Assembly: GCA_030037895.1 (NCBI GenBank) | Contig: JASHPW010000016.1 | Span: 62,001 to 126,000, forward strand | Direction: 5' to 3' | Length of the DNA: 64,000 nt | Source: Xanthobacteraceae bacterium | GTDB taxonomy: Bacteria > Pseudomonadota > Alphaproteobacteria > Rhizobiales > Xanthobacteraceae | In this document: positions 20,659 to 29,871 of the stretch, piece by piece | Position numbering within the stretch: position 1 is the first letter of the stretch | Layout: each line of letters starts with the position of its first letter | The notes under the pieces: model-generated | What the model saw: the letters and a program-made list of their open reading frames with translations, nothing else | Database searches by the model: none | Told to the model about the DNA's origin: nothing | Made by a program: the position numbers and the translations under genes

Positions 20659-22668
20659 ATGACGCAAGAGGGGCGGCCGCCGCCGCGGTTCGTCCAAACC
20701 GGACCAGCAATGAGAGAATTCCAACGACCGGCACAGCAGTTCAGGCATGAGGTCTCGGCCAGCGGCGGAGCGCTGTTCTCGACATTGTTCCACCTGTGGC
20801 CGTACATCTGGCCGGCGGAGCGCCGCGACCTCAAGGCCCGGGTCGTATTCGCGATTTTGCTGATCTTCGCCGCCAAGCTCGCGACCATCGCGGTGCCGTT
20901 CACCTTCAAATGGGCGACCGATGCGCTCGCCGGCCGCGGCAGCGCGCCGCTTGGTCCGAACGATTGGCTCGCCTGGGCGATGGCGGCGCCGGTGGCGCTG
21001 ACGCTCGCCTATGGCGGCATGCGCATTTTGATGGGGCTGCTCACGCAATGGCGCGACGGCGTTTTTGCCAAGGTCGCGATGCACGCCGTCCGGCGCTTGG
21101 CGATCATCACCTTCGAGCACATGCACCTGCTGTCGCTGCGCTTCCATCTCGAGCGCAAGACCGGCGGGCTCACCCGCGTCCTCGAACGCGGGCGCAACGC
21201 CATCGAGACCATCGTGCGCATGCTGCTGCTGCAGCTCGTGCCGACCATCGTCGAGGTGGTTCTGATCGTCTGGGTCCTGCTGTTCCACTTCGACTGGCGC
21301 TACGTCGTCGTCGTCATGTTGACAGTTGCGCTCTACGTCGGATTCACCTTTTACGCCACGGAGTGGCGCATCGGCATCCGCCGGCGGATGAACGAGAGCG
21401 ACACCGACGCCAACGCCAAGGCGATCGACGCGTTGCTGAACTACGAGACGGTCAAATATTTCTCCGCCGAGGCGCGCGAAGCCAAGCGTTACGACCGCGC
21501 GATGGCGCGCTACGAAGACGCGAGCGTCAGGGCCTACACCTCGCTCGCCGTGCTCAACGCCGGCCAGGCCGTCGTCTTCAGCATCGGGCTTGCGGCGGCG
21601 ATGATCCTGTGCGCCTTCGGCATCGAGGCCGGCAGCAAAACGGTCGGCGATTTCGTCATGATCAACGCCATGATGATCCAGCTTTATCAGCCGCTGAACT
21701 TCATGGGCCTGGTGTACCGCGAGATCAAGCAGGCGGTGATCGACATCGAGATCATGTTCGCGATGCTCTCGCGCAAGCCGGAGATCGAGGACCGGCCGGG
21801 CGCTCGCCCCCTCAAGGTGCGCGCCGGCACCATCCGCTTCGAGGACGTGTCGTTCGCCTATGAGCCGGAGCGGCCGGTCCTCAAGGGCCTGAACTTCGAG
21901 GTGGCGGCCGGGTGCACCGTCGCCATCGTCGGGCCCACCGGCGCCGGCAAATCGACGATCGCGCGGCTTATCTTCCGCTTCTACGACGTGACCGGCGGCC
22001 GCATCCTCATCGACGGGCAGGACGTCCGCGACGTCACCCAGGACTCGCTGCGCGCCGCAATCGGCATCGTGCCGCAGGACACAGTGCTGTTCAACGACAC
22101 GATCCGCTACAACATCCGTTACGGCGAATGGGACGCGGGCGACGCCGCGGTCGAGGAGGCGGCGCGCATGGCGCGGATCGACGGCTTCATCCGCCTCGCG
22201 CCCAAGGGCTATGAGACCGAGGTCGGCGAGCGCGGCCTCAAGCTTTCCGGCGGCGAGAAGCAGCGCGTCGCTATCGCCCGCACCGTCCTCAAGGCGCCGC
22301 CGATCCTGCTGCTCGACGAGGCGACGTCCGCGCTCGACAGCCATACCGAACGCGATATTCAGGACGCGCTCGACCGGGTGTCGAAGAATCGCACCACGCT
22401 CGTCATCGCCCACCGGCTCTCGACCATTATCGGCGCCGACGAGATCCTGGTGCTCGATCGGGGCATGATCGTCGAGCGCGGCACCCATCGGCAATTGCTC
22501 GCGCAGGGCGGGTTCTATGCCGGCATGTGGAACCGCCAGCGCGAAGCCGCGCTGGCGCGCGAGATTCTCGCCGAGGCCGAAGAGGAGACGGGCGTCGGCG
22601 GCCGCAAGCCGCCGCAAGCGCCGGACATGGAAGAGGAGCTTCTGCCCGCCGTCGATGCCGCGGAGTAG
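20659..22668 (+). CDS. ATM1/HMT-type ABC transporter, fused permease and ATP-binding domains
   Basis: TM domain with ALLNYETVKYFSAEAREAKRYD, GPTGAGKSTIARLIFRFYDVTGGRILIDGQDVRDVT, LSGGEKQRVAIARTVLK. Confidence 0.93.
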   Translation: MTQEGRPPPRFVQTGPAMREFQRPAQQFRHEVSASGGALFSTLFHLWPYIWPAERRDLKARVVFAILLIFAAKLATIAVPFTFKWATDALAGRGSAPLGPNDWLAWAMAAPVALTLAYGGMRILMGLLTQWRDGVFAKVAMHAVRRLAIITFEHMHLLSLRFHLERKTGGLTRVLERGRNAIETIVRMLLLQLVPTIVEVVLIVWVLLFHFDWRYVVVVMLTVALYVGFTFYATEWRIGIRRRMNESDTDANAKAIDALLNYETVKYFSAEAREAKRYDRAMARYEDASVRAYTSLAVLNAGQAVVFSIGLAAAMILCAFGIEAGSKTVGDFVMINAMMIQLYQPLNFMGLVYREIKQAVIDIEIMFAMLSRKPEIEDRPGARPLKVRAGTIRFEDVSFAYEPERPVLKGLNFEVAAGCTVAIVGPTGAGKSTIARLIFRFYDVTGGRILIDGQDVRDVTQDSLRAAIGIVPQDTVLFNDTIRYNIRYGEWDAGDAAVEEAARMARIDGFIRLAPKGYETEVGERGLKLSGGEKQRVAIARTVLKAPPILLLDEATSALDSHTERDIQDALDRVSKNRTTLVIAHRLSTIIGADEILVLDRGMIVERGTHRQLLAQGGFYAGMWNRQREAALAREILAEAEEETGVGGRKPPQAPDMEEELLPAVDAAE

Positions 22669-22674
22669 GGCCGG

Positions 22675-23376
22675 ATGTCGGTCATCGCCTCCATCCGTTC
22701 CCAGCTCGCGCCGATCCACCCCGAAGGCTATCCGTTCATCGGCGGCTTCGCCGTGGTCAGCCTGATTCTGTTCTGGCTGTGGCCGCCGCTCGGCTGGCTC
22801 GCCACGCTCGCCACGCTGTGGTGCGCTTATTTCTTCCGCGACCCGCCGCGCGCGACGCCGCTGCGCGAGGGCATCGTGGTCGCGCCGGCGGACGGCCGCG
22901 TGAGCCGCATCATCAGTGTCGTGCCGCCCAAGGAGCTCGATCTCGGCACGCGGCCGTTGCCGCGCGTCTCCATCTTCATGAGCGTGTTCGATTGCCACGT
23001 GAATCGCAGCCCGGTCGCCGGCCGCGTCGAGCGCATGATCTACCGCCGCGGCAAGTTCATCAGCGCCGATCTCGACAAAGCGAGCGAGGACAACGAGCGC
23101 AACGCCCTGGTCATTGCGACCGGCAACGGGATCCGCATCGCGGTCATCCAGATCGCCGGGCTTATCGCGCGGCGCATCGTGCCGTTCGTGCGCGAGGGCG
23201 ACGCGATCGGCGCGGGCCAGCGCATCGGCATGATCCGCTTCGGCTCGCGCGTCGATGTCTACCTGCCCGAAGGCGCGCGGCCGCTGGTCGGCGAGGGCCA
23301 GACCGCCATTGCCGGCGAGACCGTGCTCGCCGATCTCAAGGGCGCGGAAGCGGGGCGGACGTTTCAGGTCGCGTAG
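22675..23376 (+). CDS. psd: Phosphatidylserine decarboxylase
   Basis: [47 protein letters not shown] cleavage region. Confidence 0.95.
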   Translation: MSVIASIRSQLAPIHPEGYPFIGGFAVVSLILFWLWPPLGWLATLATLWCAYFFRDPPRATPLREGIVVAPADGRVSRIISVVPPKELDLGTRPLPRVSIFMSVFDCHVNRSPVAGRVERMIYRRGKFISADLDKASEDNERNALVIATGNGIRIAVIQIAGLIARRIVPFVREGDAIGAGQRIGMIRFGSRVDVYLPEGARPLVGEGQTAIAGETVLADLKGAEAGRTFQVA

Positions 23377-23424
23377 CAACGGCGACCAATGGCAGGCCGG
23401 GCCGCAAACCGCTATATTCCCGCC

Positions 23425-24327
23425 ATGGCCACGCATCAGCCGCCGTTCGGCGACCCGCGCTTGCCGCGCCCGCCGCGGCGGCGCTTCCGCCGCATTCCCG
23501 TGCGCACGCTGGCGCCGAACGTCATCACCATACTCGCGCTCTGCGCCGGGTTGACGGCAATCCGCATGGCGTTCGAGAACCACTATGTTTTTGCGCTCGC
23601 CGCCATCGTCTTCGCCGCCGCCCTCGACGGCATCGACGGCCGCCTGGCGCGGCTTCTGCGCGGAACGTCGCGTTTTGGCGCCGAACTCGACAGCCTTGCC
23701 GACTTCGTCAATTTCGGCGTGGCGCCGGCGCTGATTCTCTATTTCTGGGGCCTGCATGAGCTGAAATCGGCCGGCTGGATCGCCGCCATGGTGTTTGCCA
23801 TCTGCGCGGGTCTGCGGCTCGCCCGCTTCAACGTGATGACCGACGATCCGGATCGGCCCGCTTGGGCCGGCAATTTCTTCGTCGGCGTGCCGGCGCCGGC
23901 CGGCGCGATCACCGTGTTGTTGCCGATCTATGTGGTCTTTCTCGGTGTGCCGCGGTCGCCGTTCCTGATCTGGGTGACGCTCGTTTACACGCTCGCCGTC
24001 GCCTGGCTCATGGTCTCGCGGTTGCCGGTCTTTTCCGGCAAGCGCATCGGCACGCGCGTGCCCCCGGAAATGGTCGGACCGTCGATCATCGTCGTGGTCC
24101 TGTTCTTCGCGCTGCTCATTGCCTATCCCTGGGTCATGCTCACAACCGGGACGCTCGCCTATCTGGTGAGCCTGCCGTTCGGTTGGCTGTCCTATCGCGC
24201 CCACGAGCGACGATCGCAGGAGAGCCGGGCGGAAGCGACGCCCGCTGCCGCACCGCCGCCCGGGCCGGTCGCAGCCGGCATCGTGCGCACGCCCGAAAAC
24301 GAAGTCCGCCCGCCGCGCCTCAATTGA
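23425..24327 (+). CDS. pssA: CDP-diacylglycerol--serine O-phosphatidyltransferase
   Basis: CDP-alcohol phosphotransferase motif (DGIDGRLARLLRGTSRFGAELDSLADFVNFGVAPA); follows psd. Confidence 0.94.
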   Translation: MATHQPPFGDPRLPRPPRRRFRRIPVRTLAPNVITILALCAGLTAIRMAFENHYVFALAAIVFAAALDGIDGRLARLLRGTSRFGAELDSLADFVNFGVAPALILYFWGLHELKSAGWIAAMVFAICAGLRLARFNVMTDDPDRPAWAGNFFVGVPAPAGAITVLLPIYVVFLGVPRSPFLIWVTLVYTLAVAWLMVSRLPVFSGKRIGTRVPPEMVGPSIIVVVLFFALLIAYPWVMLTTGTLAYLVSLPFGWLSYRAHERRSQESRAEATPAAAPPPGPVAAGIVRTPENEVRPPRLN

Positions 24328-24361
24328 GCCGCATCGCCGGCGCTCCTGAGCGGCCGCGAGG

Positions 24362-25603
24362 ATGGATATGCGACTTGCGCGCCGCACCTTCCTGGGCCTG
24401 GCGACGGCGGCGGTGGCGGCTCCGGCCGTCAGCCGTTGGGCGCGCGCCGACGCTCCGCAATTGACCTTCAAGCTGCATCATTTCTTCTCCTCGGTGTCGT
24501 GCGGCCACGACCGGTTTCTCGCGCCATGGGCGCGCAAGATCGAGGCAGAGTCCGCCGGGCGCATCCGCATCGACATCTTTCCCTCGATGCAGCTCGGCGG
24601 CCGGCCGGCGCAGCTTTTTGACCAGGCGCGCGACGGGCTCGTCGATATCGCGTGGGCGGCGCCGAGCCGTACGCCCGGACGCTTCCCGCGAATCGAATTG
24701 TTCGAGCTGCCGTTCGTTCCGGCGCGCCGCGCGTTCGTCAGCTCCAAGGCCATCGAGGATTATGCCGCCGCCAATCTGAAGGATGAATTCCGCGAGGTGC
24801 ACCCGATCTGTTTCTCATGCACGGACTGCGGCGTCGTGCACGCCAATCGGCCGATCCGGATCATCGAGGAATGCAAAGGATTGCGGCTGCAAGTGCAGAC
24901 CCGTTTCGCCGGCGAGGCGGTGCGCGCGCTCGGCGCGCGCGCGGTGGCGATGCCGAGCGCGGAGCTTCCGGCGGCGATCGCCCGGCGGGTCGTCGACGGC
25001 TGCATCGACCCCTGGCACATGGCGCCGGCGCTCAAGCTTTATGATCTGCTCAGGACGCACACCGATTTCGCCGAATCGTCGTTGAGCACGATGACGTTCG
25101 TGCTGGCGATGAACAAGGCGGCCTACGATCGGTTGCCGCCCGACCTCAAGACGGTCATCGACAATAACTCGGGACAATTCGCGGCCGGCATGGCCGGCGC
25201 CATGTGGGACGCCGCCGCCGCCGCGGTCGCCGATATGGTGGTGCGCCGCGGCGACGCCATCATGACGCTCCTGCCCGAAGCCGTCGCGCACTGGCGCACG
25301 GCGACGGCACCGGTGATTGCGGCCTGGCTGAAGCAGATGACGGCGCGCAAGATCGATGGTGAAAGACTCCTGGCGAGCGCCGGCGCGCTCATGGCGAAAT
25401 ACGCAAACGAGCCCGAACCGCAACCGCTTCAGCCGCCACGGCCGGCGGTCGCCACCGACCCGCCGCCGCCACACGCCAAGGCCGAGATACCGGCAACGCC
25501 AACGCCGAATGCCGTCACTCCTTCGGTAGCGCCTCAATCGCCGGCGGCGGAGCCGGTTCCGGCGTCCGTCGCGCCGCGCCAGGAGTTGAACATTCCTCTT
25601 TGA
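24362..25603 (+). CDS. TRAP-type (DctP-like) solute-binding protein with proline-rich C-terminal tail
   Basis: Tat-like leader RRTFLGLATAAVAAPAVS; DctP family sequence (FPSMQLGGRPAQLFDQARDGLVDIAW); ~65-aa Pro/Ala-rich tail. Confidence 0.85.
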   Translation: MDMRLARRTFLGLATAAVAAPAVSRWARADAPQLTFKLHHFFSSVSCGHDRFLAPWARKIEAESAGRIRIDIFPSMQLGGRPAQLFDQARDGLVDIAWAAPSRTPGRFPRIELFELPFVPARRAFVSSKAIEDYAAANLKDEFREVHPICFSCTDCGVVHANRPIRIIEECKGLRLQVQTRFAGEAVRALGARAVAMPSAELPAAIARRVVDGCIDPWHMAPALKLYDLLRTHTDFAESSLSTMTFVLAMNKAAYDRLPPDLKTVIDNNSGQFAAGMAGAMWDAAAAAVADMVVRRGDAIMTLLPEAVAHWRTATAPVIAAWLKQMTARKIDGERLLASAGALMAKYANEPEPQPLQPPRPAVATDPPPPHAKAEIPATPTPNAVTPSVAPQSPAAEPVPASVAPRQELNIPL

Positions 25604-25647
25604 GAGAAGTCATGGAGGGGGCGGATGCGTTCGGCTTCGCATTCCTC

Positions 25648-26127
25648 CTAACGCGACAGCGTCAGTTGCGTGCCATTTGTTGCCTGGCCGTCGAAGTGGT
25701 CGCCGGCGAACGACAGATGAGCGAGCGATTCGCCCTTGTGGTTGCGGATGATCAGCGCGGCGTGCTCGAACGTCCACTTGCGGCTGGTGAAGAAATTGTC
25801 GGGACAGCCGCCCTCCGGCGCGATCGTGCCCTGGATGGCGCCCGGCGAATTGCCGAAATTCATGAAGCAGTGTTCGCCGCCCGCCGCCGACAACTTCCAG
25901 CGGCCGGCGAGATCGACCGGCGGCGGCGACGGCGGCGGTGGCGGCGGCGGAACGGCGGCGGGTTGCGGTGGGGCTTGATTGGCGGCGATAGGCTCGCTCG
26001 CGGCACACGCGGCCAGTAGCGCGAGCGCGAGCAATGCGGCGGCGGCCTTCGCCCCACGCGCTCCCCGCGACCTCAGGGCCGTCACATCCCTCATCCGCGG
26101 ATCAACAAGCATAAAAAGCCGTCGCAA
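25648..26127 (-). CDS. AprI/Inh-type metalloprotease-inhibitor-like lipoprotein
   Basis: Lipobox LLAACAAS; polyproline linker; LAGRWKLSAAGGEHCFMNF...GGCPDNFFTSRKWTFEHAALIIRN resembles the AprI/Inh beta-barrel. Confidence 0.7.
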   Translation of the reverse strand: MRRLFMLVDPRMRDVTALRSRGARGAKAAAALLALALLAACAASEPIAANQAPPQPAAVPPPPPPPSPPPVDLAGRWKLSAAGGEHCFMNFGNSPGAIQGTIAPEGGCPDNFFTSRKWTFEHAALIIRNHKGESLAHLSFAGDHFDGQATNGTQLTLSR

Positions 26128-26148
26128 AAGAAGCCCGAGGAAAACGGG

Positions 26149-27645
26149 TCACTTCATCGTCGGGATGACGAACTCGGCGCCTTCCTTGACGCCCGAGGGC
26201 CAGCGCGCGGTCACGGTCTTGGTCTTGGTATAAAAGCGGATCGCGTCCGGGCCGTGTTGGTTGAGGTCGCCGAACCCCGAGCGTTTCCAGCCGCCGAAGG
26301 TGTAATAGGCGAGCGGCACCGGAATCGCGAAGTTCACGCCGACCATCCCGACGTCGACGCGGCTGACGAAATCGCGGGCGGTATCGCCGTCGCGGGTGAA
26401 GATGGCGACGCCGTTGCCGTATTCGTGCCGCGAGGGCAGCCGCACCGCCTCCTCGTAATCCGTGGCGCGCACGACCGAGAGAACGGGGCCGAAGATCTCC
26501 TCCTTGTAGATGCGCATGTCGGGCGTCACCTCGTCGAACAGGCAGCCGCCCATGAAGTTGCCGCGTTCGTAGCCCTGCAATTTGAAGCCGCGGCCGTCGA
26601 CGACGAGCTTGGCGCCTTCCCTGACGCCGAGGTCGACGTAGCTCTTGACCTTCTCGAGGTGGGCTCTGGTGATCATGGGGCCATAATCGGCTTGCGTGTC
26701 GGTTGACGGACCGATCTTCAGACTCTCGACGCGCGGCGCGAGTTTCTCCAACAAAATGTCGGCGGTCTTCTTGCCGACCGGCACCGCGACCGACACCGCC
26801 ATGCAACGCTCGCCGGCGGAACCGTAGCCGGCGCCGATCAGCGCATCGACCGCCTGGTCCATGTCGGCGTCGGGCATCACGATCATGTGGTTCTTGGCGC
26901 CGCCGAAACATTGCGCGCGTTTGTTGTGGGCGCAGGCCGTCGTGTACACGTATTCGGCGATGGCGGAGGAGCCGACGAAGCCGACCGCCTTGATGCGCGC
27001 ATCGGTGAGGAGCGTATCGACCGCTTCCTTGTCGCCGTTGACGACGTTGAGGACGCCGGCAGGCAGTCCCGCCGCCACCAGCAATTCGGCAAGCCGCATC
27101 GGCACCGAGGGATCGCGCTCCGAGGGCTTGAGGATGAACGCATTGCCGCAGGCCAGCGCCGGGGCGAATTTCCACATCGGAATCATGGCCGGGAAATTGA
27201 ACGGCGTGATGCCGGCGACGACGCCGAGCGGCTGGCGCACGGAAAACAGATCGATGCCCGGACCAGCGCCTTCCGAATATTCGCCCTTGAGGAGATGCGG
27301 AATCCCGCAGGCGAACTCGACGACTTCGAGGCCGCGCTGGACGTCGCCTTTGGCGTCGGCAAAGGTCTTGCCGTGCTCGGAGGAAAGAAGCCGCGCCAGA
27401 CCGTCGAACTCCTTCTGCACCAGGTCGATGAACTTCATCAGCACGCGCGCGCGCCGCTGCGGATTGATCGCCGCCCAAGTCGGCTGCGCCGCCGCGGCGA
27501 CGGCGATCGCGTGCCCGACCTCGGAAGGCGTGGCGAAGGCGACCTTGGCCTGGACCTCGCCGGTATTGGGATCGAAAACGTCGCCGAAACGCCCCGATGT
27601 CCCCTTCACCACCTGGCCGCCGATGAAGTGGCCGATCTCGCGCAT
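26149..27645 (-). CDS. mmsA: CoA-acylating methylmalonate-semialdehyde dehydrogenase
   Basis: IGHFIGGQVVKGTSGRFGDVFDPNTGEVQAKV, GITPFNFPAMIPMW, GSAGERCMA; start assigned near 27645. Confidence 0.95.
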   Translation of the reverse strand: MREIGHFIGGQVVKGTSGRFGDVFDPNTGEVQAKVAFATPSEVGHAIAVAAAAQPTWAAINPQRRARVLMKFIDLVQKEFDGLARLLSSEHGKTFADAKGDVQRGLEVVEFACGIPHLLKGEYSEGAGPGIDLFSVRQPLGVVAGITPFNFPAMIPMWKFAPALACGNAFILKPSERDPSVPMRLAELLVAAGLPAGVLNVVNGDKEAVDTLLTDARIKAVGFVGSSAIAEYVYTTACAHNKRAQCFGGAKNHMIVMPDADMDQAVDALIGAGYGSAGERCMAVSVAVPVGKKTADILLEKLAPRVESLKIGPSTDTQADYGPMITRAHLEKVKSYVDLGVREGAKLVVDGRGFKLQGYERGNFMGGCLFDEVTPDMRIYKEEIFGPVLSVVRATDYEEAVRLPSRHEYGNGVAIFTRDGDTARDFVSRVDVGMVGVNFAIPVPLAYYTFGGWKRSGFGDLNQHGPDAIRFYTKTKTVTARWPSGVKEGAEFVIPTMK

Positions 27646-27904
27646 GGGCATTCTCCCCGGGAGCTTATACGCCGCCGCAGTTGTGCTGCTTTTCCCCGCC
27701 GCAGCCACGCGACGCCCGCCGCGGCGCAGTTCACGCCGCGCAGAGGACGAACGTCGGTGCGGACGAGCGTCAACAGCCGCGAGAGACCTACTCCAGGCGC
27801 CGCGAACGGGCAACCGTATACCACAGGTAACCGTCCTTTAAGCGCAAGGACGGTATCGTGCGCTGCGTCCGATGGGCGCGCCGTCGGCGCGGTTGGAGTA
27901 TTCG

Positions 27905-28684
27905 ATGGACATTGCAACGGGCCTGGGCCTCGCTGCCGGGGCCACCGTGGTCGTCACCCTGATGCTCATGGGCGGCGACCTCAGGATGTTCGTCAGCGAT
28001 CATGCCATCATCATCATTTTCGGCGGGTCGTTTGCCGCCACGTTGATCCGCTTCCCGCTGACGGCAATCATTCACGGGCTGCCGCTGGGCGCAAAATTCG
28101 CCTTCACCATGCGGCGCACGACCCAGCGCGAGCTGGTTGACGAGATCGCCGGCCTCGCCGAAATCGCGCGCAAGCAGGGGCCGATCGGGCTGGAGAAGGT
28201 CGAAATCGAAGATCCGTTCCTGGCCAAGGGAATTCGCTTCGTCGCCGACGGCTACGACGCCGCGTTCATCCGCGACAATCTCGAGCGCGACCGCGACAAT
28301 TTTCTCACCCATCTCGACGAGGGTCAAAAAATCTATCGGGCGGTCGGCGATTGCGCGCCCGCCTTCGGCATGATCGGCACCCTGGTCGGGATGGTGCAGA
28401 TGTTCGCCAACATGACCGACCCGTCCAAATTGGGGCCGTTCATGGCGACGGCCCTGCTGGCGACGCTCTATGGCGCGGTGGTGGCCAACATCGTCTGCTT
28501 GCCGCTTGCCGACAAGCTGCATCTCAAACTGGTCGACGAGGAGATCAATCGCACGCTCATCATCGACGGCATCCTGATGATCCGCGAGTCGAAGAGCCCG
28601 ACGCTCGTGCGCGAGATGCTGATCGCCTATCTGCCGGAAAAGCACCGCCAGGAAGAGCCGGAACCGGAGCCGGTGCCGGCTTGA
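27905..28684 (+). CDS. MotA/PomA-like flagellar motor stator protein
   Basis: MDIATGLGLAAGATVVVTLMLMGGDLRMFV, conserved GDCAPAFGMIGTLVGMVQMF and LLATLYGAVVANIVCLPLADKL. Confidence 0.88.
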   Translation: MDIATGLGLAAGATVVVTLMLMGGDLRMFVSDHAIIIIFGGSFAATLIRFPLTAIIHGLPLGAKFAFTMRRTTQRELVDEIAGLAEIARKQGPIGLEKVEIEDPFLAKGIRFVADGYDAAFIRDNLERDRDNFLTHLDEGQKIYRAVGDCAPAFGMIGTLVGMVQMFANMTDPSKLGPFMATALLATLYGAVVANIVCLPLADKLHLKLVDEEINRTLIIDGILMIRESKSPTLVREMLIAYLPEKHRQEEPEPEPVPA

Positions 28685-28708
28685 CCGTCGGCGCGAGGAC
28701 AGCAAACG

Positions 28709-29533
28709 ATGGCGCGGCGGACGGAAGCGAAGCACGGCGGTCACGGTTGGTTCGTCACCTTCGCCGATCTCATGGGCCTGCTGGTGAGCTTTTTCGTCAT
28801 GCTGGTCGCCTTCTCCAATCAGGACCAGAAGAAACTGCAGATCGTGGCCGGCTCGTTGCGCGACGCTTTCGGCGTGCAGACCAAGGTGCGCTATTCCGGC
28901 GTCATCGAAGTCGATGGCCTGCCCACCCGGCCGAGGCTGAAGAACGCGGCGCATATCGCGCCCGAGGAAGCCTCGGTGACGCCCTCGCCCGACGCCCATG
29001 ATCACGAGCGTCAATTTGGCGCCAAGGTCAAGAACGACCGGTCCTTCGCGCTCGCCGCCGCGTCGCTGCGCCAAGCCCTGCAAGCGATGCCGGAGCTCAC
29101 GGAAGCCTCCAAGCACATCATGATCGAGGAGACCAAGGAGGGGATGAATATCGAGATCGTCGATCAGGACGGACGCTCGATGTTCCCCGAAGGCGCCAAG
29201 GAACCCTTTGAGCGCACCCGCCGCATCATCGAGAAGCTTGCCGGGCCGCTCAAGGCCAGTCCCTACCGCATCTCCATCACCGGCCACACCGCCGCCTCGA
29301 AGACGGCGCCGTCGCCGGAATACGGGCCGTGGAACTTGTCGGCGGACCGCGCCAATGCGGTGCGCCAAATCCTGGAAGAGGAAGGCTTGCCGTCGTCCAA
29401 GTTCTACGCCGTGGCCGGCAAGGCCGATACCGATCCACTGTTCCCCGACGATCCCTTCATGGCGGCCAATCGCCGCGTGACCATCACCTTGATGCGCGAG
29501 GCGCCCGCGGTTCCGCCGGATTTGCAGCCCTAA
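28709..29533 (+). CDS. MotB/PomB-like stator protein with OmpA C-terminal domain
   Basis: WFVTFADLMGLLVSFFVMLVAFS TM segment with conserved Asp; OmpA-like ISITGHTAAS...NLSADRANAVRQIL. Confidence 0.88.
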   Translation: MARRTEAKHGGHGWFVTFADLMGLLVSFFVMLVAFSNQDQKKLQIVAGSLRDAFGVQTKVRYSGVIEVDGLPTRPRLKNAAHIAPEEASVTPSPDAHDHERQFGAKVKNDRSFALAAASLRQALQAMPELTEASKHIMIEETKEGMNIEIVDQDGRSMFPEGAKEPFERTRRIIEKLAGPLKASPYRISITGHTAASKTAPSPEYGPWNLSADRANAVRQILEEEGLPSSKFYAVAGKADTDPLFPDDPFMAANRRVTITLMREAPAVPPDLQP

Positions 29534-29586
29534 CGCGGGATGACTTATCTTCGCATCGTCATCCCGTTCTCAGCTTTTGTATGGTC

Positions 29587-29632
29587 GCGCGTCCGGACGG
29601 AAAACCGGTTTCCACTTTTCCTGGAGGCGCTC
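29587..29632. repeat. Dispersed intergenic repeat copy A (CCGGTTYCCACTTTTCC family)
   Basis: GTCCGGACGGAAAACCGGTTTCCACTTTTCCTGGAGGCGCTC; near-identical to 40891-40932 and related to 33355-33391. Confidence 0.75.
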
Positions 29633-29871
29633 CAGCCTTGCCGCCCAGGTATTTGGCGGAGCCAAAGGCCGCCATCTTGCGCTCGGCCGGCGGCGTGAAC
29701 ACCTGACGGCTGCGGCCACTCACGTCGTTCGGTCCGGCGTCCCGCTGCCATGCCGGCTTAAGCCTCCGCCCGGTCGATCATGACTCTCTCTCTTGGAGGG
29801 TGTATAGGCGCGGCCCGGTATCCTCCTTCGCTAGGGCATCAGGAGCAGGGTCAGGTCCTGTTTCACATTTC

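Noticed and set aside
20530-24471. 1313-aa antisense ORF on the minus strand opposite the ABC exporter, psd and pssA genes
   Set aside because: Low-complexity His/Asp/Arg/Gly-rich translation typical of antisense frames in GC-rich DNA. The plus strand carries well-recognised genes across the whole interval.
29640-29871. Leader of kup considered as a possible riboswitch
   Set aside because: No known riboswitch motif recognised by eye. The region is mostly the dispersed repeat plus ordinary leader. A covariance-model (Rfam) search would be needed.
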